Source: Comamonadaceae bacterium
GTDB lineage: Bacteria; Pseudomonadota; Gammaproteobacteria; Burkholderiales; Burkholderiaceae_C
Direction of reading: 5' to 3'
DNA length: 64,000 bases
NCBI GenBank assembly: GCA_027484575.1
Contig: JAIXSQ010000007.1
Location: 372,001 to 436,000 of the forward strand
Shown: piece by piece, positions 36,779-46,072 of the stretch
How positions within the stretch are numbered: position 1 is the stretch's first letter
How the letters are laid out: the number at the start of each line of letters is the position of its first letter
The notes under the pieces: generated by a model
Told to the model about the DNA's origin: nothing
Database searches by the model: none
The model's input: only the letters and a program-made list of their open reading frames with translations
Position numbers and translations under genes: made by a program

Positions 36779-37740
36779 TGGAACTGCTGCAGTTGCGCGT
36801 CTCGCGCAAGGCCGTGCTGGCCGAGGACATCGCGGTGCTGGAGCTGGCCCGCGCCGATGGCGCGCCCCTGCCCGCGACCGAGGCAGGCGCCCATGTCGAG
36901 CTGCACCTGCCCGGCGGGCTGGTGCGCCCCTATTCGCTGTGCCACGACCCGGCGCGGCCCGGGCGCTGGCGGCTGGGCGTGCTGCGCGAGCCCGCGGGCC
37001 GCGGCGGCTCGGCGGCGGTGCACGACGCGCTGCAGGAAGGCGACGTGGTCACCGCGTCCCTGCCGCGCAACCTGTTCCCGCTGGTGCCGGCGCCGCGCAG
37101 CCTGCTGCTGGCCGGCGGCATCGGCATCACGCCGCTGCTGGCCATGGCCTGGCAGCTGCATGCGACGGGTGCCGACTTCGCGCTGCATGCCTGCGCCCGC
37201 ACGGCCGCGCGCGCCGCCTTCCGCGGCGAGATCGCGTCGGCGCCCTGGTCGGCGCGCGCGCACTGGCACCTGGACGACGGCCCGGCCGGGCAGCGGCTGG
37301 ACCTGGCCGCCGTGCTGGGCCAGGCCGATCCCGGCACCCACGTGTACGTGTGCGGGCCGGCCGGCTTCATCGACGCCGTGCTGCAGGCCGGCCGCGCCGC
37401 CGGCTACGCCGAGGAGCAGCTGCACCGCGAGTACTTCGGCGCCGCGCCGCCCGCAGCCGACGCCGCCAGCGACGCCTTCGAGGTGCAGGTCGGCCGGGGC
37501 GGCCCGGTCGTGCCGGTGGCCGCCGGCCAGACCGTGGTGCAGGCCCTGGCCGCCTGCGGCATCGAACTGATGACCTCGTGCGAACAGGGCGTGTGCGGCA
37601 CCTGCCTGACCGGCCTGCTGGACGGCCGGCCCGAGCACCGCGACCAGTACCTCACCGACGAGGAACGCGCCGCCGGCGACCGCTTCCTGCCCTGCTGCTC
37701 GCGCGGCGCGGCCGGCACGCGCCTGGTGCTGGACCTGTGA
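36778..37740 (+). CDS. vanB: Vanillate O-demethylase, ferredoxin reductase component
   Basis: A 320-residue class IA-type reductase passing electrons from NADH to VanA. The flavin-binding segment is RPYSLCHDP, the nucleotide-binding one LLAGGIGITPLLAMAW, and the C-terminal plant-type [2Fe-2S] ligands are Cys268, 273, 276 and about 306 (CEQGVCGTC, LPCC). The ATG overlaps the vanA stop codon (TGATG), indicating coupled translation. Confidence 0.96.
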   Translation: MELLQLRVSRKAVLAEDIAVLELARADGAPLPATEAGAHVELHLPGGLVRPYSLCHDPARPGRWRLGVLREPAGRGGSAAVHDALQEGDVVTASLPRNLFPLVPAPRSLLLAGGIGITPLLAMAWQLHATGADFALHACARTAARAAFRGEIASAPWSARAHWHLDDGPAGQRLDLAAVLGQADPGTHVYVCGPAGFIDAVLQAGRAAGYAEEQLHREYFGAAPPAADAASDAFEVQVGRGGPVVPVAAGQTVVQALAACGIELMTSCEQGVCGTCLTGLLDGRPEHRDQYLTDEERAAGDRFLPCCSRGAAGTRLVLDL

Positions 37741-37786
37741 GCCCTCGCTAAGATCGCGCCCGATTTCGACAACCCGGAGACACCCG

Positions 37787-38896
37787 ATGCTCAAGCTCCC
37801 CGCCCGCTACGACCATGTCGGCAGCTTCCTGCGCCCCAAGACCCTGCTGGAGGCGCGCGAGCGCAAGGCCAAGGGCGAGATCACGCCGGCGCAGCTGCGC
37901 GAGGTCGAGGACCAGGCGATCGCCGAGATCGTGAAGTTCCAGGAGGACGTGGGCCTGAAGGCGATCACCGACGGCGAGTTCCGCCGCACGTACTTCCACA
38001 TCGACTTCCTCGAGCAGCTCGGCGGCGTCAAGACCGACATTCCGGTCACCATCCGCAAGCCCGACGGCACCGAGGAGCTGGCCCCGCCGGTGATCCGCGT
38101 GGTCGACAAGGTGGTGCATGCCAGGGACATCCAGCGCGCCGACTTCGAGTTCCTCAAGTCACGCATCGCCGCCGGCAGCACGCCCAAGGTGACCATCCCC
38201 TCGCCCACCATGCTGCACTTCCGCGGCGGCCGCGCGGGCATCAGCAAGCAGGCCTACCCCGAGCTGGACCCGGCTTTCTACGACGACGTGGCCCAGGCCT
38301 ATGCCGACGAGCTGAAGTCGCTGTACGACGCCGGCTGCCGCTACGTGCAGATGGACGACACCAACCTGGCCTACCTCTGCGACGAGAAGATGCGCGAGGC
38401 GGCCCGCCAGCGCGGCGACGACCCCAACGAGCTGCCGCACCGCTACGCGGCATTCATCAACAAGGTGGTGGCGCGCAAGCCCGAGGGGATGCTGCTGGCC
38501 ATGCACCTGTGCCGCGGCAACTTCAAGAGCACGCACGCGGCGGCGGGCAACTACGAGCCGGTGGCCGAGGCGCTGCTGTCGGAGATGAACATCGACGCGT
38601 TCTTCCTCGAGTACGACGACGAGCGCTCGGGCGACTTCCGGCCGCTGCGCTACCTCAAGCCCGGCAAGACCGTGGTGCTGGGCCTGGTGACCACCAAGTT
38701 CGGCCAGCTCGAGGGCAAGAACGACCTCAAGCGCCGCATCGACGAGGCCGCGAAGCACGCGCCGCTGGACCAGCTGGCGCTGTCGCCGCAGTGCGGCTTC
38801 TCGAGCACCGTGCACGGCAACAACATCGCCGTGGACGACCAGCGCCGCAAGCTGGCGCTGGTGGTCGAGACCGCCCGCGAGGTCTGGGGCGACTGA
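37787..38896 (+). CDS. Short MetE-like cobalamin-independent methionine synthase family protein
   Basis: A 369-residue protein with only the C-terminal catalytic barrel of MetE (YxjG/core-MetE type). Full MetE has about 750 residues. The zinc ligands are all present: His240 and Cys242 (MHLCRGN), Glu275 (FFLEYDD), Cys336 (SPQCGFSS). Enzymes of this class transfer a methyl group from a folate or corrinoid donor to a thiol such as homocysteine. It follows vanB after 46 bp on the same strand. Formaldehyde from vanillate demethylation enters one-carbon pools, so a link is attractive but unproven. Confidence 0.87.
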   Translation: MLKLPARYDHVGSFLRPKTLLEARERKAKGEITPAQLREVEDQAIAEIVKFQEDVGLKAITDGEFRRTYFHIDFLEQLGGVKTDIPVTIRKPDGTEELAPPVIRVVDKVVHARDIQRADFEFLKSRIAAGSTPKVTIPSPTMLHFRGGRAGISKQAYPELDPAFYDDVAQAYADELKSLYDAGCRYVQMDDTNLAYLCDEKMREAARQRGDDPNELPHRYAAFINKVVARKPEGMLLAMHLCRGNFKSTHAAAGNYEPVAEALLSEMNIDAFFLEYDDERSGDFRPLRYLKPGKTVVLGLVTTKFGQLEGKNDLKRRIDEAAKHAPLDQLALSPQCGFSSTVHGNNIAVDDQRRKLALVVETAREVWGD

Positions 38897-38930
38897 AAGC
38901 CCCGGGGGCCCGCCGCGCCGGCCCCGCCGC

Positions 38931-39908
38931 TCACTGCAACTCGAGCCCGACCTTCTTCGCCAGCGCGGCATAGCGCGCCACGTCGCGCCTGAACGTGGCC
39001 TGCGCCTGCTCGGGCGTGCCGATGGCGATGGTGTTGCCCTGCTTGGCCATCGCCTCCTTCGTGCCCGGGTCGGCGAACGCGGCAGCCACCGCGTCGTGCG
39101 CGCGCTTGACCGCGGCCGGCGCCATGCCCTTGGGACCGACCACCGCGAACCAGGCATCGACCGCGAAGTTGGCCAGGCCCTGCTCGGCGAAGGTGGGGAC
39201 CTGCGGCGCCGCCGGCACGCGCTGCGGCGTGAGCAGGCCGACGGGCCGCAGCGCGCCGCTGGCCAGGTGCTGCTGCACGCTGTTGAGGCCCAGCACCGCG
39301 AAGTCGATCTGCCCGCCCAGCAGGTCGCCCACCATCTGCCCCACGCCCCGGTACGGGATGTGGCGGGCGTCGACGCCCGCCTCGTCCAGCACCATCGCGG
39401 CGGCCAGGTGCAGGATGGTGCCGTTGCCGCCCGAGCCGTAGTTGAACGCGCCGGGCTTGGCCTTGAGCTGGGCGAAGAACTCCCTGGCGCCCGCCACCGG
39501 CAGCTTCGCCGGATTGACCACCAGCACCATGGGCGTCGCGCCCACCACGGCGATGGGCGTGAAGTCGCCCGGCATGTCGAAGGGCAGCGACTTGAGCACG
39601 CCCGGCAGGATCACCGCATTGTTCGACACCATGCCCAGCGTGCTGCCGTCGGGCTGGGCGCGCGACAGCGCCTGCAGGCCGACCACGCCGCCCGCGCCGG
39701 GCTGGTTGTCGACCACGACGCTGGCCGCCAGCGCCTTGGCCAGCGCGGGCTGCGCCGCGCGGGCGATGGCGTCGACGCCCGAGCCGGCCGCATGCGGCAG
39801 CAGCAGCTTGACGGTGGCGGGCTGGGCCTGCGCCCGTGCCGCCAGCGGGGCGAGCGCGCAGGCGCACGCGGCGGCGAGCAGCGCACGGCGGGTGGTGGGG
39901 ATGGGCAT
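38931..39908 (-). CDS. Bug-family solute-binding protein
   Basis: A 325-residue periplasmic binding protein. The leader PTTRRALLAAACACALAP ends near ARAQAQ. Family motifs: LLPHAAGSGVDAIAR, DNQPGAGGVVG, GSGGNGTILHLAA, HIPYRGVGQMVGD. GGAGACATCCC lies before the ATG at 39908. It follows the CoA-transferase gene by 43 bp and so probably takes up the acid that the CoA-transferase activates. Confidence 0.92.
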   Translation of the reverse strand: MPIPTTRRALLAAACACALAPLAARAQAQPATVKLLLPHAAGSGVDAIARAAQPALAKALAASVVVDNQPGAGGVVGLQALSRAQPDGSTLGMVSNNAVILPGVLKSLPFDMPGDFTPIAVVGATPMVLVVNPAKLPVAGAREFFAQLKAKPGAFNYGSGGNGTILHLAAAMVLDEAGVDARHIPYRGVGQMVGDLLGGQIDFAVLGLNSVQQHLASGALRPVGLLTPQRVPAAPQVPTFAEQGLANFAVDAWFAVVGPKGMAPAAVKRAHDAVAAAFADPGTKEAMAKQGNTIAIGTPEQAQATFRRDVARYAALAKKVGLELQ

Positions 39909-39951
39909 GGGATGTCTCCTGTCGTCGTTGTCGGTCGAGGCGGGGCGCTGC

Positions 39952-41142
39952 TCAGGCCACCGCGTGCCTGGCGCGCAGCGCGGCGATGTCGCCGGCCGCA
40001 TAGCCCAGGCCGTGCAGCAGGTCGTCGGTGTGCTCGCCCTGGCGCGGCGGATCCAGCCGCACGCCGGGGCGCTGGCCGTCCAGGGTGAAGGGCAGCAGCG
40101 TGGCGCGCGCGGTCTGGCCGGCGCGCTCGCCGTCGGGCAGCCGCACCTCGGCCAGGCCGCCGGTGGCCAGCAGGTGCGGATCGTCGAACAGCTCCTCGGG
40201 CTTGCGGATCGGCGCGAACGGCAGGCCGTGGCGCTCGAAGAGGTCCGCCAGCTCGGCCGCGCTGCGCAGCGCCAGCCGCTCGCGCAGCACCGGCAGCAGC
40301 TGCGGGCGGGCCCGCACGCGCTGGTTGTTGGTCGCGTAGGCCGGCTCGGCCTTCAGGTCGGCGTAGCCGAGCGCATCGCAGAAGGTGAGCCACTGCGCGT
40401 CGCTGACGGCGGCCAGGAAGATCTGCTCGCCATTGCGGACGGTGAACACGTCGTAGACCGCCCAGGCCGAGATGCGGTTGGGCATGGGATCGGCCGGAAC
40501 TCCGGTGATGGCGTACTGCAGCATGTGCTGCCCGACCAGGAACACGTTGTTCTCGAACAGCGCGCTCTGCACCTCCATGCCGCGGCCGGTGATGCCCCGC
40601 TGCACCAGCGCGCCCAGCGCGCCGATGGCGCCGAACATGCCGCCCATGATGTCGTTGACGCTGGTGCCGGCGCGCAGCGGGTCGCCCGGGCGGCCGGTCA
40701 TGTAGGCCAGCCCGCCCATCATCTGCACCACCTCGTCCAGGGCGGTGCGGTGCTCGTAGGGCCCGGGCAGGAAGCCCTTGAGGCTCACGTAGATCAGCCT
40801 CGGGTGCGCGGGCGACAGGGCCGCGTAGTCCAGCCCGTACTTGCCCATGGTGCCGGGCTTGAAGTTCTCGGCCACCACGTCGGCGGCCAGGCACAGCCGG
40901 CGCGCGACCTCGGCGCCCTCGGGCTGGCGCAGGTCGATCGCGATGCTCTTCTTGTTGCGGTTGAACATCGGGAAGAAGCCCGCGCCCGCCCCCAGCAGGT
41001 GGCGGGTGCGGTCGCCCTCGATCGGCTCGACCTTGACCACCTCGGCGCCCATGTCGGCCAGCACCATGCCGCAGGTAGGGCCCATCACCATGTGGGTGAA
41101 CTCGACGGCCTTCAGGCCGGCCAGCGGCAGGGGGGCGGTCAT
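39952..41142 (-). CDS. CaiB/BaiF family (class III) CoA-transferase
   Basis: A 396-residue CoA-transferase. The N-terminal GLKAVEFTHMVMGPTCGMVLADMGAEV and the active-site region AGTSVNDIMGGMFGA, whose Asp is the expected acyl-carrier residue, identify the family. It would move CoA from a donor such as succinyl-CoA onto a carboxylic acid. The start overlaps the HMG-CoA lyase-like gene by four bases. Together they look like a pathway that activates a branched 3-hydroxy acid and then cleaves it (inference). Confidence 0.92.
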   Translation of the reverse strand: MTAPLPLAGLKAVEFTHMVMGPTCGMVLADMGAEVVKVEPIEGDRTRHLLGAGAGFFPMFNRNKKSIAIDLRQPEGAEVARRLCLAADVVAENFKPGTMGKYGLDYAALSPAHPRLIYVSLKGFLPGPYEHRTALDEVVQMMGGLAYMTGRPGDPLRAGTSVNDIMGGMFGAIGALGALVQRGITGRGMEVQSALFENNVFLVGQHMLQYAITGVPADPMPNRISAWAVYDVFTVRNGEQIFLAAVSDAQWLTFCDALGYADLKAEPAYATNNQRVRARPQLLPVLRERLALRSAAELADLFERHGLPFAPIRKPEELFDDPHLLATGGLAEVRLPDGERAGQTARATLLPFTLDGQRPGVRLDPPRQGEHTDDLLHGLGYAAGDIAALRARHAVA

Positions 41143-42140
41143 GCAGCCACCGCCTGCGCGTCCGTGCGCATGGACTTGGGAAGTCCGGCGCGCCAGATGC
41201 TGCCGTGCAGCGGCTCGCCGTCCAGCCACGCGCCCAGCCGGCCGCGCAGCGCCATCAGGCGGTCGAAGTCCACCCCGGTGGCCACGCCCATGCTGGCCAG
41301 CATGTAGGCCAAGTCTTCGGTCGCGACGTTGCCGCTGGCGCCCGGCGCATGCGGGCAGCCGCCGATGCCGCCCACGCAGGCGTCCAGCCGGGTGATGCCC
41401 AGCTGCAGGGCCGCCATGCAGTTGGCCAGGCCCAGGCCGCGGGTGTCGTGGAAGTGCATGGTGTCGAAACGATCGGGGCCGGCCACGCGCAGCACCTGCT
41501 CGCCCAGCCGCAGCACCTGCGCCGGATCGGCATAGCCCACCGTGTCGGCCAGGCTCACGCGTTCGGCGCCGGCATCCAGCACCTGCTGCACCAGCCGCAC
41601 GACCTCGGCGTCCTCCACCCGCCCCTGCAGCGTGCAGCCGAACGCGGTGCTGATGCCCACCTCCAGCGCGGTGCGGCTGCAGGCGGCGTCGCGGGCGGCC
41701 CGGATGCGGGCGATCTCGGCCACGACCTCGCTGCGCGGCTTGCGCAGGTTGGCCAGGCTGTGTGCCTCGCTGGCCGAGATGGGCAGCAGCATGGCATGCG
41801 CCTCCCCGGCGATGGCGCGCTCGGCGCCGCGCAGGTTGGGCACCAGCACCGTGGCGTGCAGGCCCGGCAGGGTGCGGGCATGGGCCAGCACCTCGGCGGT
41901 GTCGGCCAGCTGCGGCATCAGCTTCGGGGGCACGAAGGAGCCCACCTCCAGCTCGCGCAGGCCGGCGTCCCAGGCGGCCTGCACCCAGGCCAGCTTGGTG
42001 GCGGTGGGCACGACCAGGCGGGAGATGATCTGCAGGCCGTCGCGCAGCGCGACGTCGCGGATGGTCACGCGGGCGGGCAGTGCGGTGGGCACGGGTTCGG
42101 TGGGCGGAGACGGCGGTCGGCCGGAGGTCGGTGCGGGCAT
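41139..42140 (-). CDS. Hydroxymethylglutaryl-CoA lyase family protein
   Basis: A 333-residue TIM-barrel lyase of the HMGL family. Catalytic marks are IRDVALRDGLQ (metal-binding Asp and the Arg), TMHFHDTRGLGLAN (two metal histidines) and the signature GGIGGCPHAPGASGN with the catalytic cysteine. It would cleave HMG-CoA or a related 3-hydroxy-3-methyl acyl-CoA. It is first in the unit with the CoA-transferase and Bug genes, divergent from a LysR gene. Confidence 0.92.
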   Translation of the reverse strand: MPAPTSGRPPSPPTEPVPTALPARVTIRDVALRDGLQIISRLVVPTATKLAWVQAAWDAGLRELEVGSFVPPKLMPQLADTAEVLAHARTLPGLHATVLVPNLRGAERAIAGEAHAMLLPISASEAHSLANLRKPRSEVVAEIARIRAARDAACSRTALEVGISTAFGCTLQGRVEDAEVVRLVQQVLDAGAERVSLADTVGYADPAQVLRLGEQVLRVAGPDRFDTMHFHDTRGLGLANCMAALQLGITRLDACVGGIGGCPHAPGASGNVATEDLAYMLASMGVATGVDFDRLMALRGRLGAWLDGEPLHGSIWRAGLPKSMRTDAQAVAA

Positions 42141-42169
42141 GGCCCGAGTCTAGAATTTCCAGGCCGACA

Positions 42170-42192
42170 CGGAAGCGCCCATTCGGAAGCGC
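42170..42192. promoter_or_regulatory. Direct repeat in divergent HMGL-lysR promoter
   Basis: CGGAAGCGC occurs at 42170-42178 and 42184-42192, 14 bp apart, in the 99-bp region between the HMG-CoA lyase-like gene and the LysR gene. A TAGAAT that could serve as a rightward -10 box is at 42151-42156. Confidence 0.3.
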
Positions 42193-42239
42193 TCGATGCC
42201 GGACCGGAACATCTGGCCACCCGCCCCACCCTGCCCCGC

Positions 42240-43148
42240 ATGCGCGACCTGGACCTGACCACCCTGCGGCTGTTCGTCGCCACCTGCGAGAGCGGCAGCA
42301 TCGCGCGCGCCGCCGAGCGGGCGCACCTGGTGGGCTCGGCGGTGAGCAAGCGGCTGGGCCAGCTGGAGCAGCAGCTGGGCACGCCCCTGCTGGCGCGCCG
42401 CCGCCATGGCGTGGTGCCCACGCCGGCCGGCCAGACGCTGCTGGAGCACGCGCGCATCCTGCTCGACGGCGCCGGCCGGCTGGCCCAGGACATGGCGGGC
42501 TACGCGGCCGGCGCACGCGGCCAGGTGCGCATCCTGGCCTCGGTGTCGGCGCTGTCCGAATCGCTGGCCGACGACGTGGCCGCCTTCCTGCAGCAGCCGG
42601 CGCACCAGGCGATCCAGGTCGACATCGAGGAGCGGGTCAGCCCCGAGATCGTGCGCGGCGTGCGCGAGGGCCAGGCCGCGCTGGGCGTGTGCTGGGACGC
42701 GGCCGACCTGGGCACGCTGCAGTCGCGTCCCTACCGGCACGACCACCTGGTGCTGGTGGTGCCGCCGCGCCACCCGCTGGCGCGGCGCAAGCGGGTGCGC
42801 TTTGCCGAGGCGCTGGCGTACGAGCACGTGAGCCTGCCGGTGAACACCGCCGTGCAGGTGATGCTGCAACGGCAGGCCGCGCAGCTGGGCCAGCCGCTGC
42901 GGCACCGCGTGGTGGTGAGCAACTTCGAGGCCGCGCTGCGCGTGGTGCGCGCCGGCCTGGCGGTCAGCGTGGTGCCGCGCGAGGTGGCGCAGCAGCAGGC
43001 GGTGGCCGACGGCCTGCCGCTGGTGGCGCTGGACGAGCCCTGGGCGCAGCGGCGCTTCGTGGTGTGCCTGCGCGACGAGGCCGGGCTGAGCCCGGCGGCG
43101 CAGGTGCTGCTGGCGCACCTGGTGGCGCGCGGACGGGCCCGGGGCTGA
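42240..43148 (+). CDS. LysR family transcriptional regulator
   Basis: A 302-residue LysR protein. The helix-turn-helix is at about residues 5-65 (SIARAAERAHLVGSAVSKRL) and the effector domain runs to the end (LGVCWDAADLGTL, AALRVVRAGLAVSVVPREVA). It is divergent from the HMGL/CoA-transferase/Bug unit and most likely controls it. The long upstream open frame overlapping the lyase gene is not coding. It is convergent with the SpoVR gene. Confidence 0.9.
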   Translation: MRDLDLTTLRLFVATCESGSIARAAERAHLVGSAVSKRLGQLEQQLGTPLLARRRHGVVPTPAGQTLLEHARILLDGAGRLAQDMAGYAAGARGQVRILASVSALSESLADDVAAFLQQPAHQAIQVDIEERVSPEIVRGVREGQAALGVCWDAADLGTLQSRPYRHDHLVLVVPPRHPLARRKRVRFAEALAYEHVSLPVNTAVQVMLQRQAAQLGQPLRHRVVVSNFEAALRVVRAGLAVSVVPREVAQQQAVADGLPLVALDEPWAQRRFVVCLRDEAGLSPAAQVLLAHLVARGRARG

Positions 43149-43172
43149 GGCCCGGCGCCCCGCGGCCGCGGC

Positions 43173-44720
43173 TCAGGCGTGGCCCTGGGGCGGCGTGATC
43201 TCCCAGTGCTGCAGCACGCGCTCGTGCGCGTCGACGCTCTCCAGCCGCACCCGGAAGCCCCACAGCCGGGCCACGTGCTTAACCACCTCGTCGGCGCCGT
43301 TGTCCAGCGGCCGGTCGTTGTGGCGGGTGTGGCGCAGGGTGAGCGAGCGGTCGCCGCGCAGGTTGACGTTCCACACCTGGATGTTGGGCTCGCGCCAGTT
43401 CAGGTCGTACTGGCGGGCCAGCGACTCGCGCACGCGCCGGAAGCCCTGCTCGTCGTGGATGGCCGAGACCACCAGCTCGCGCTGGCTGGCGTCGTCGACG
43501 ATGGAGAACAGCCGCAGCTCGCGCATCAGCCGCGGCGACAGGAACTGGCCGACGAAGCTCTCGTCCTTGAAGTGCCGCATGGCGTAGTCGAGCGTCCTGA
43601 GCCAGTCGCCGCTGCCGGCGAAGTCGGGGAACCACTCGCGGTCCTCGGCCGTGGGATCGACGCAGATGCGCTTGAGGTCCTGGAACATCGCGAAGCCCAG
43701 CGCATACGGGTTGATGCCCGAGTAGCGGGGGTCGCCCACCGGCGGCTGGAACACCACGTTGGTGTGCGAGGACAGCACCTCCATCATGAAGCCGTCGGCC
43801 AGCTGGCCGCGGTCGTACATGGTGTTGAGCAGCGTGTAGTGCCAGAACGTCGCCCAGCCCTCGTTCATCACCTGCGTCTGGCGCTGCGGGTAGAAGTACT
43901 GCGCCACCTTGCGCACGATGCGCACCACCTCGCGCTGCCAGGGCTCGAGCAGCGGCGCGTTCTTCTCGATGAAGTACAGGATGTTCTCCTGCGGCTCCTC
44001 GGGGAAGCGCCGGCGCTTGGCCTGCTCCTGCTTGCCCGGCTGGCGCGGCAGCGTGCGCCACAGGTCGTTGACCTGCTGCTGCAGGTAGGACTCGCGCTCC
44101 TTGCGGCGCTGCTCCTCCTTGACCATGGAGATCTTCTGCGGCCGGCGGTAGCGGTCCACCCCGTAGTGCATCAGCGCGTGGCAGGCGTCGAGCACCGACT
44201 CGACCGCCTCGATGCCGTGGCGCTCCTCGCACTCGGCGATGTAGGCCTTGGCATAGACCAGGTAGTCGACGATGGACGAGGCGTCCGTCCACATGCGGAA
44301 CAGGTAGTTGCCCTTGAAGAACGAGTTGTGGCCGAAGCAGGCATGCGCCATCACCAGCGCCTGCATCGGCAGCGTGTTCTCCTCCATGAGGTACGCGATG
44401 CAGGGGTCGGAGTTGATGACGATCTCGTAGGCCAGGCCCATGTGGCCGCGGCGGTAGCTCTTCTCGCTGGCGATGAACTGCTTGCCGTACGACCAGTGGC
44501 GGTAGTTCACCGGCATGCCCACCGAGGCGTAGGCATCGAGCATCTGCTCGGCCGAGATCACCTCCAGCTGCGACGGATAGGTGTCCAGGCCGTAGCCCTC
44601 GGCCGTGCGCCGGATGGCGTCGAAGTACTCCTCGATCAGCTCGAAGGTCCAGTCGCTGGCGTAGGGCAGGCGCGGCAGCCGCTGGGCGGCGGCGCCGGCG
44701 GGGGTGAGGATCGCGCTCAT
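43173..44720 (-). CDS. SpoVR family protein (YcgB-like)
   Basis: A 515-residue cytoplasmic protein of the SpoVR/YcgB family. Typical features are the opening SDWTFELIEEYFDAIR, HACFGHNSFFKGNYLFRMW, and MNEGWATFWHYTLLNTMYD with conserved histidine and glutamate residues. The molecular function is unknown. In enterobacteria ycgB is induced in stationary phase and often co-occurs with yeaG-yeaH. Here it is the third gene of that unit, 10 bp after the YeaH gene. Confidence 0.95.
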   Translation of the reverse strand: MSAILTPAGAAAQRLPRLPYASDWTFELIEEYFDAIRRTAEGYGLDTYPSQLEVISAEQMLDAYASVGMPVNYRHWSYGKQFIASEKSYRRGHMGLAYEIVINSDPCIAYLMEENTLPMQALVMAHACFGHNSFFKGNYLFRMWTDASSIVDYLVYAKAYIAECEERHGIEAVESVLDACHALMHYGVDRYRRPQKISMVKEEQRRKERESYLQQQVNDLWRTLPRQPGKQEQAKRRRFPEEPQENILYFIEKNAPLLEPWQREVVRIVRKVAQYFYPQRQTQVMNEGWATFWHYTLLNTMYDRGQLADGFMMEVLSSHTNVVFQPPVGDPRYSGINPYALGFAMFQDLKRICVDPTAEDREWFPDFAGSGDWLRTLDYAMRHFKDESFVGQFLSPRLMRELRLFSIVDDASQRELVVSAIHDEQGFRRVRESLARQYDLNWREPNIQVWNVNLRGDRSLTLRHTRHNDRPLDNGADEVVKHVARLWGFRVRLESVDAHERVLQHWEITPPQGHA

Positions 44721-44730
44721 GGCCGGGACC

Positions 44731-46038
44731 TCATGCCGCCTGCCCCATCGGGCTCTTCTTGAACAGGTCGCGGAACACCGGGAAGATCTGCGCCGGCGTG
44801 ACGATCTTCTGCATCGCGAAGTTGACGTTGGCGTCGCGCACCCGGGTGTACTCCTCCCAGAGGTTCTGGTCCTCGTCGGCCACCTGCACGTAGGCGAAGT
44901 AGCGGCACAGGGGCAGCAGCTTGCGGTCCAGCAGCTCGCGGCACTTGGACGAGTCCTGCTGCCAGTTGTCGCCGTCGGAGGCCTGCGCGCCGTAGATGTT
45001 CCACTCCTGGCCCATGTAGCGCTCGCGGATGATCTCGTGCATCAGCGTCAGCGCGCTGGACACCACGGTGCCGCCTGACTCGGTGGCGTGGAAGAACTCG
45101 TCCTCCTGCACCTCCTGGGCCTGCGTGTGGTGGCGGATGAAGACCACGTCGGTCTGCTTGTAGTGCCGGGTCAGGAACAGGTACAGCAGGATGAAGAAGC
45201 GCTTGGCCAGGTCCTTGCGGCTCTCGTCCATCGAGCCCGAGACGTCCATCAGGCAGAACATCACCGCCTTGCTGGTGGGCAGCGGCTCGCGGATGCGGTG
45301 GCGGTAGCGCAGGTCGAAGGGATCGAGGAAGGGCACGCGCGCCAGGCGGGCGCGCAGCTCGTCGATCTCCCTGGCCAGCGCGGCGCGCTCGGCCGCCGGC
45401 GTGTCGGGGCGCGCGTCCAGCAGCGCCAGGTGGGCCTCGGCGCGGCGCAGCTGGCGGCGGGCCTCGCCGCCCATGGCGATGCGCCGGGCCAGGCCCACGC
45501 GCATGGAGCGCACCACGTGCAGGCTGGTGGGGTTGCCTTCGGAGACGTAGCCGGCGCGGCGGGACTTCCACTCGGGCGCGTCGGCCAGCAGCTGGGTGCG
45601 CACCAGCCGCGGCAGCGCCAGGTCGTCGAAGAAGTAGTTCATGAACTCCTCCCGCGAGATGCGGAAGGTGAACTCGTCCTCGCCCTGCCCGTCGGGCGAC
45701 GCGCCGCTGCCGCCGCCACCGCCCGAGCCGCCGCGCGGGCGCTGGATGCGGTCGCCGCGCAGGTACTCCTGGTTGCCCGGGTGCACCATCTCGCGCGTGC
45801 CGCCGGGGCCGTGGTTGAACACCGGCTCGGAGACGTCGCGCTTGGGCAGGCTGATGTCGGCGCCGTCCTCGATGTTGTGGATGCTGCGGTCACCCACCGC
45901 CTTGCGCACCGCGTCGCGGATCTGCTCCCGGTAGCGCCGCAGGAAGCGCTCGCGGTTGCCGATCGACTTGTTCTTGCCGGACAGCCGGCGGTCGATCACC
46001 TGGTGGAGCGCCGCGCGCTCCGGTCGGTCGTTGGCCAC
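44731..46038 (-). CDS. yeaH: YeaH/DUF444 family protein with VWA-like domain
   Basis: A 435-residue cytoplasmic protein. The N-terminus has IDRRLSGKNKSIGNRERFLRRY, as in E. coli YeaH. A Gly/Ser-rich linker is near residues 95-115, and the C-terminal half is a von Willebrand A-like domain with the metal site FCLMDVSGSMDES (DxSxS). It starts with GTG at 46038, with GGAG ten bases before. It is a partner of PrkA in the conserved stress unit; its exact role is not established. Confidence 0.94.
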   Translation of the reverse strand: MANDRPERAALHQVIDRRLSGKNKSIGNRERFLRRYREQIRDAVRKAVGDRSIHNIEDGADISLPKRDVSEPVFNHGPGGTREMVHPGNQEYLRGDRIQRPRGGSGGGGGSGASPDGQGEDEFTFRISREEFMNYFFDDLALPRLVRTQLLADAPEWKSRRAGYVSEGNPTSLHVVRSMRVGLARRIAMGGEARRQLRRAEAHLALLDARPDTPAAERAALAREIDELRARLARVPFLDPFDLRYRHRIREPLPTSKAVMFCLMDVSGSMDESRKDLAKRFFILLYLFLTRHYKQTDVVFIRHHTQAQEVQEDEFFHATESGGTVVSSALTLMHEIIRERYMGQEWNIYGAQASDGDNWQQDSSKCRELLDRKLLPLCRYFAYVQVADEDQNLWEEYTRVRDANVNFAMQKIVTPAQIFPVFRDLFKKSPMGQAA

Positions 46039-46072
46039 TGGGGAACTGCTCCGTCGCGTCCTGCCCCGGGGG

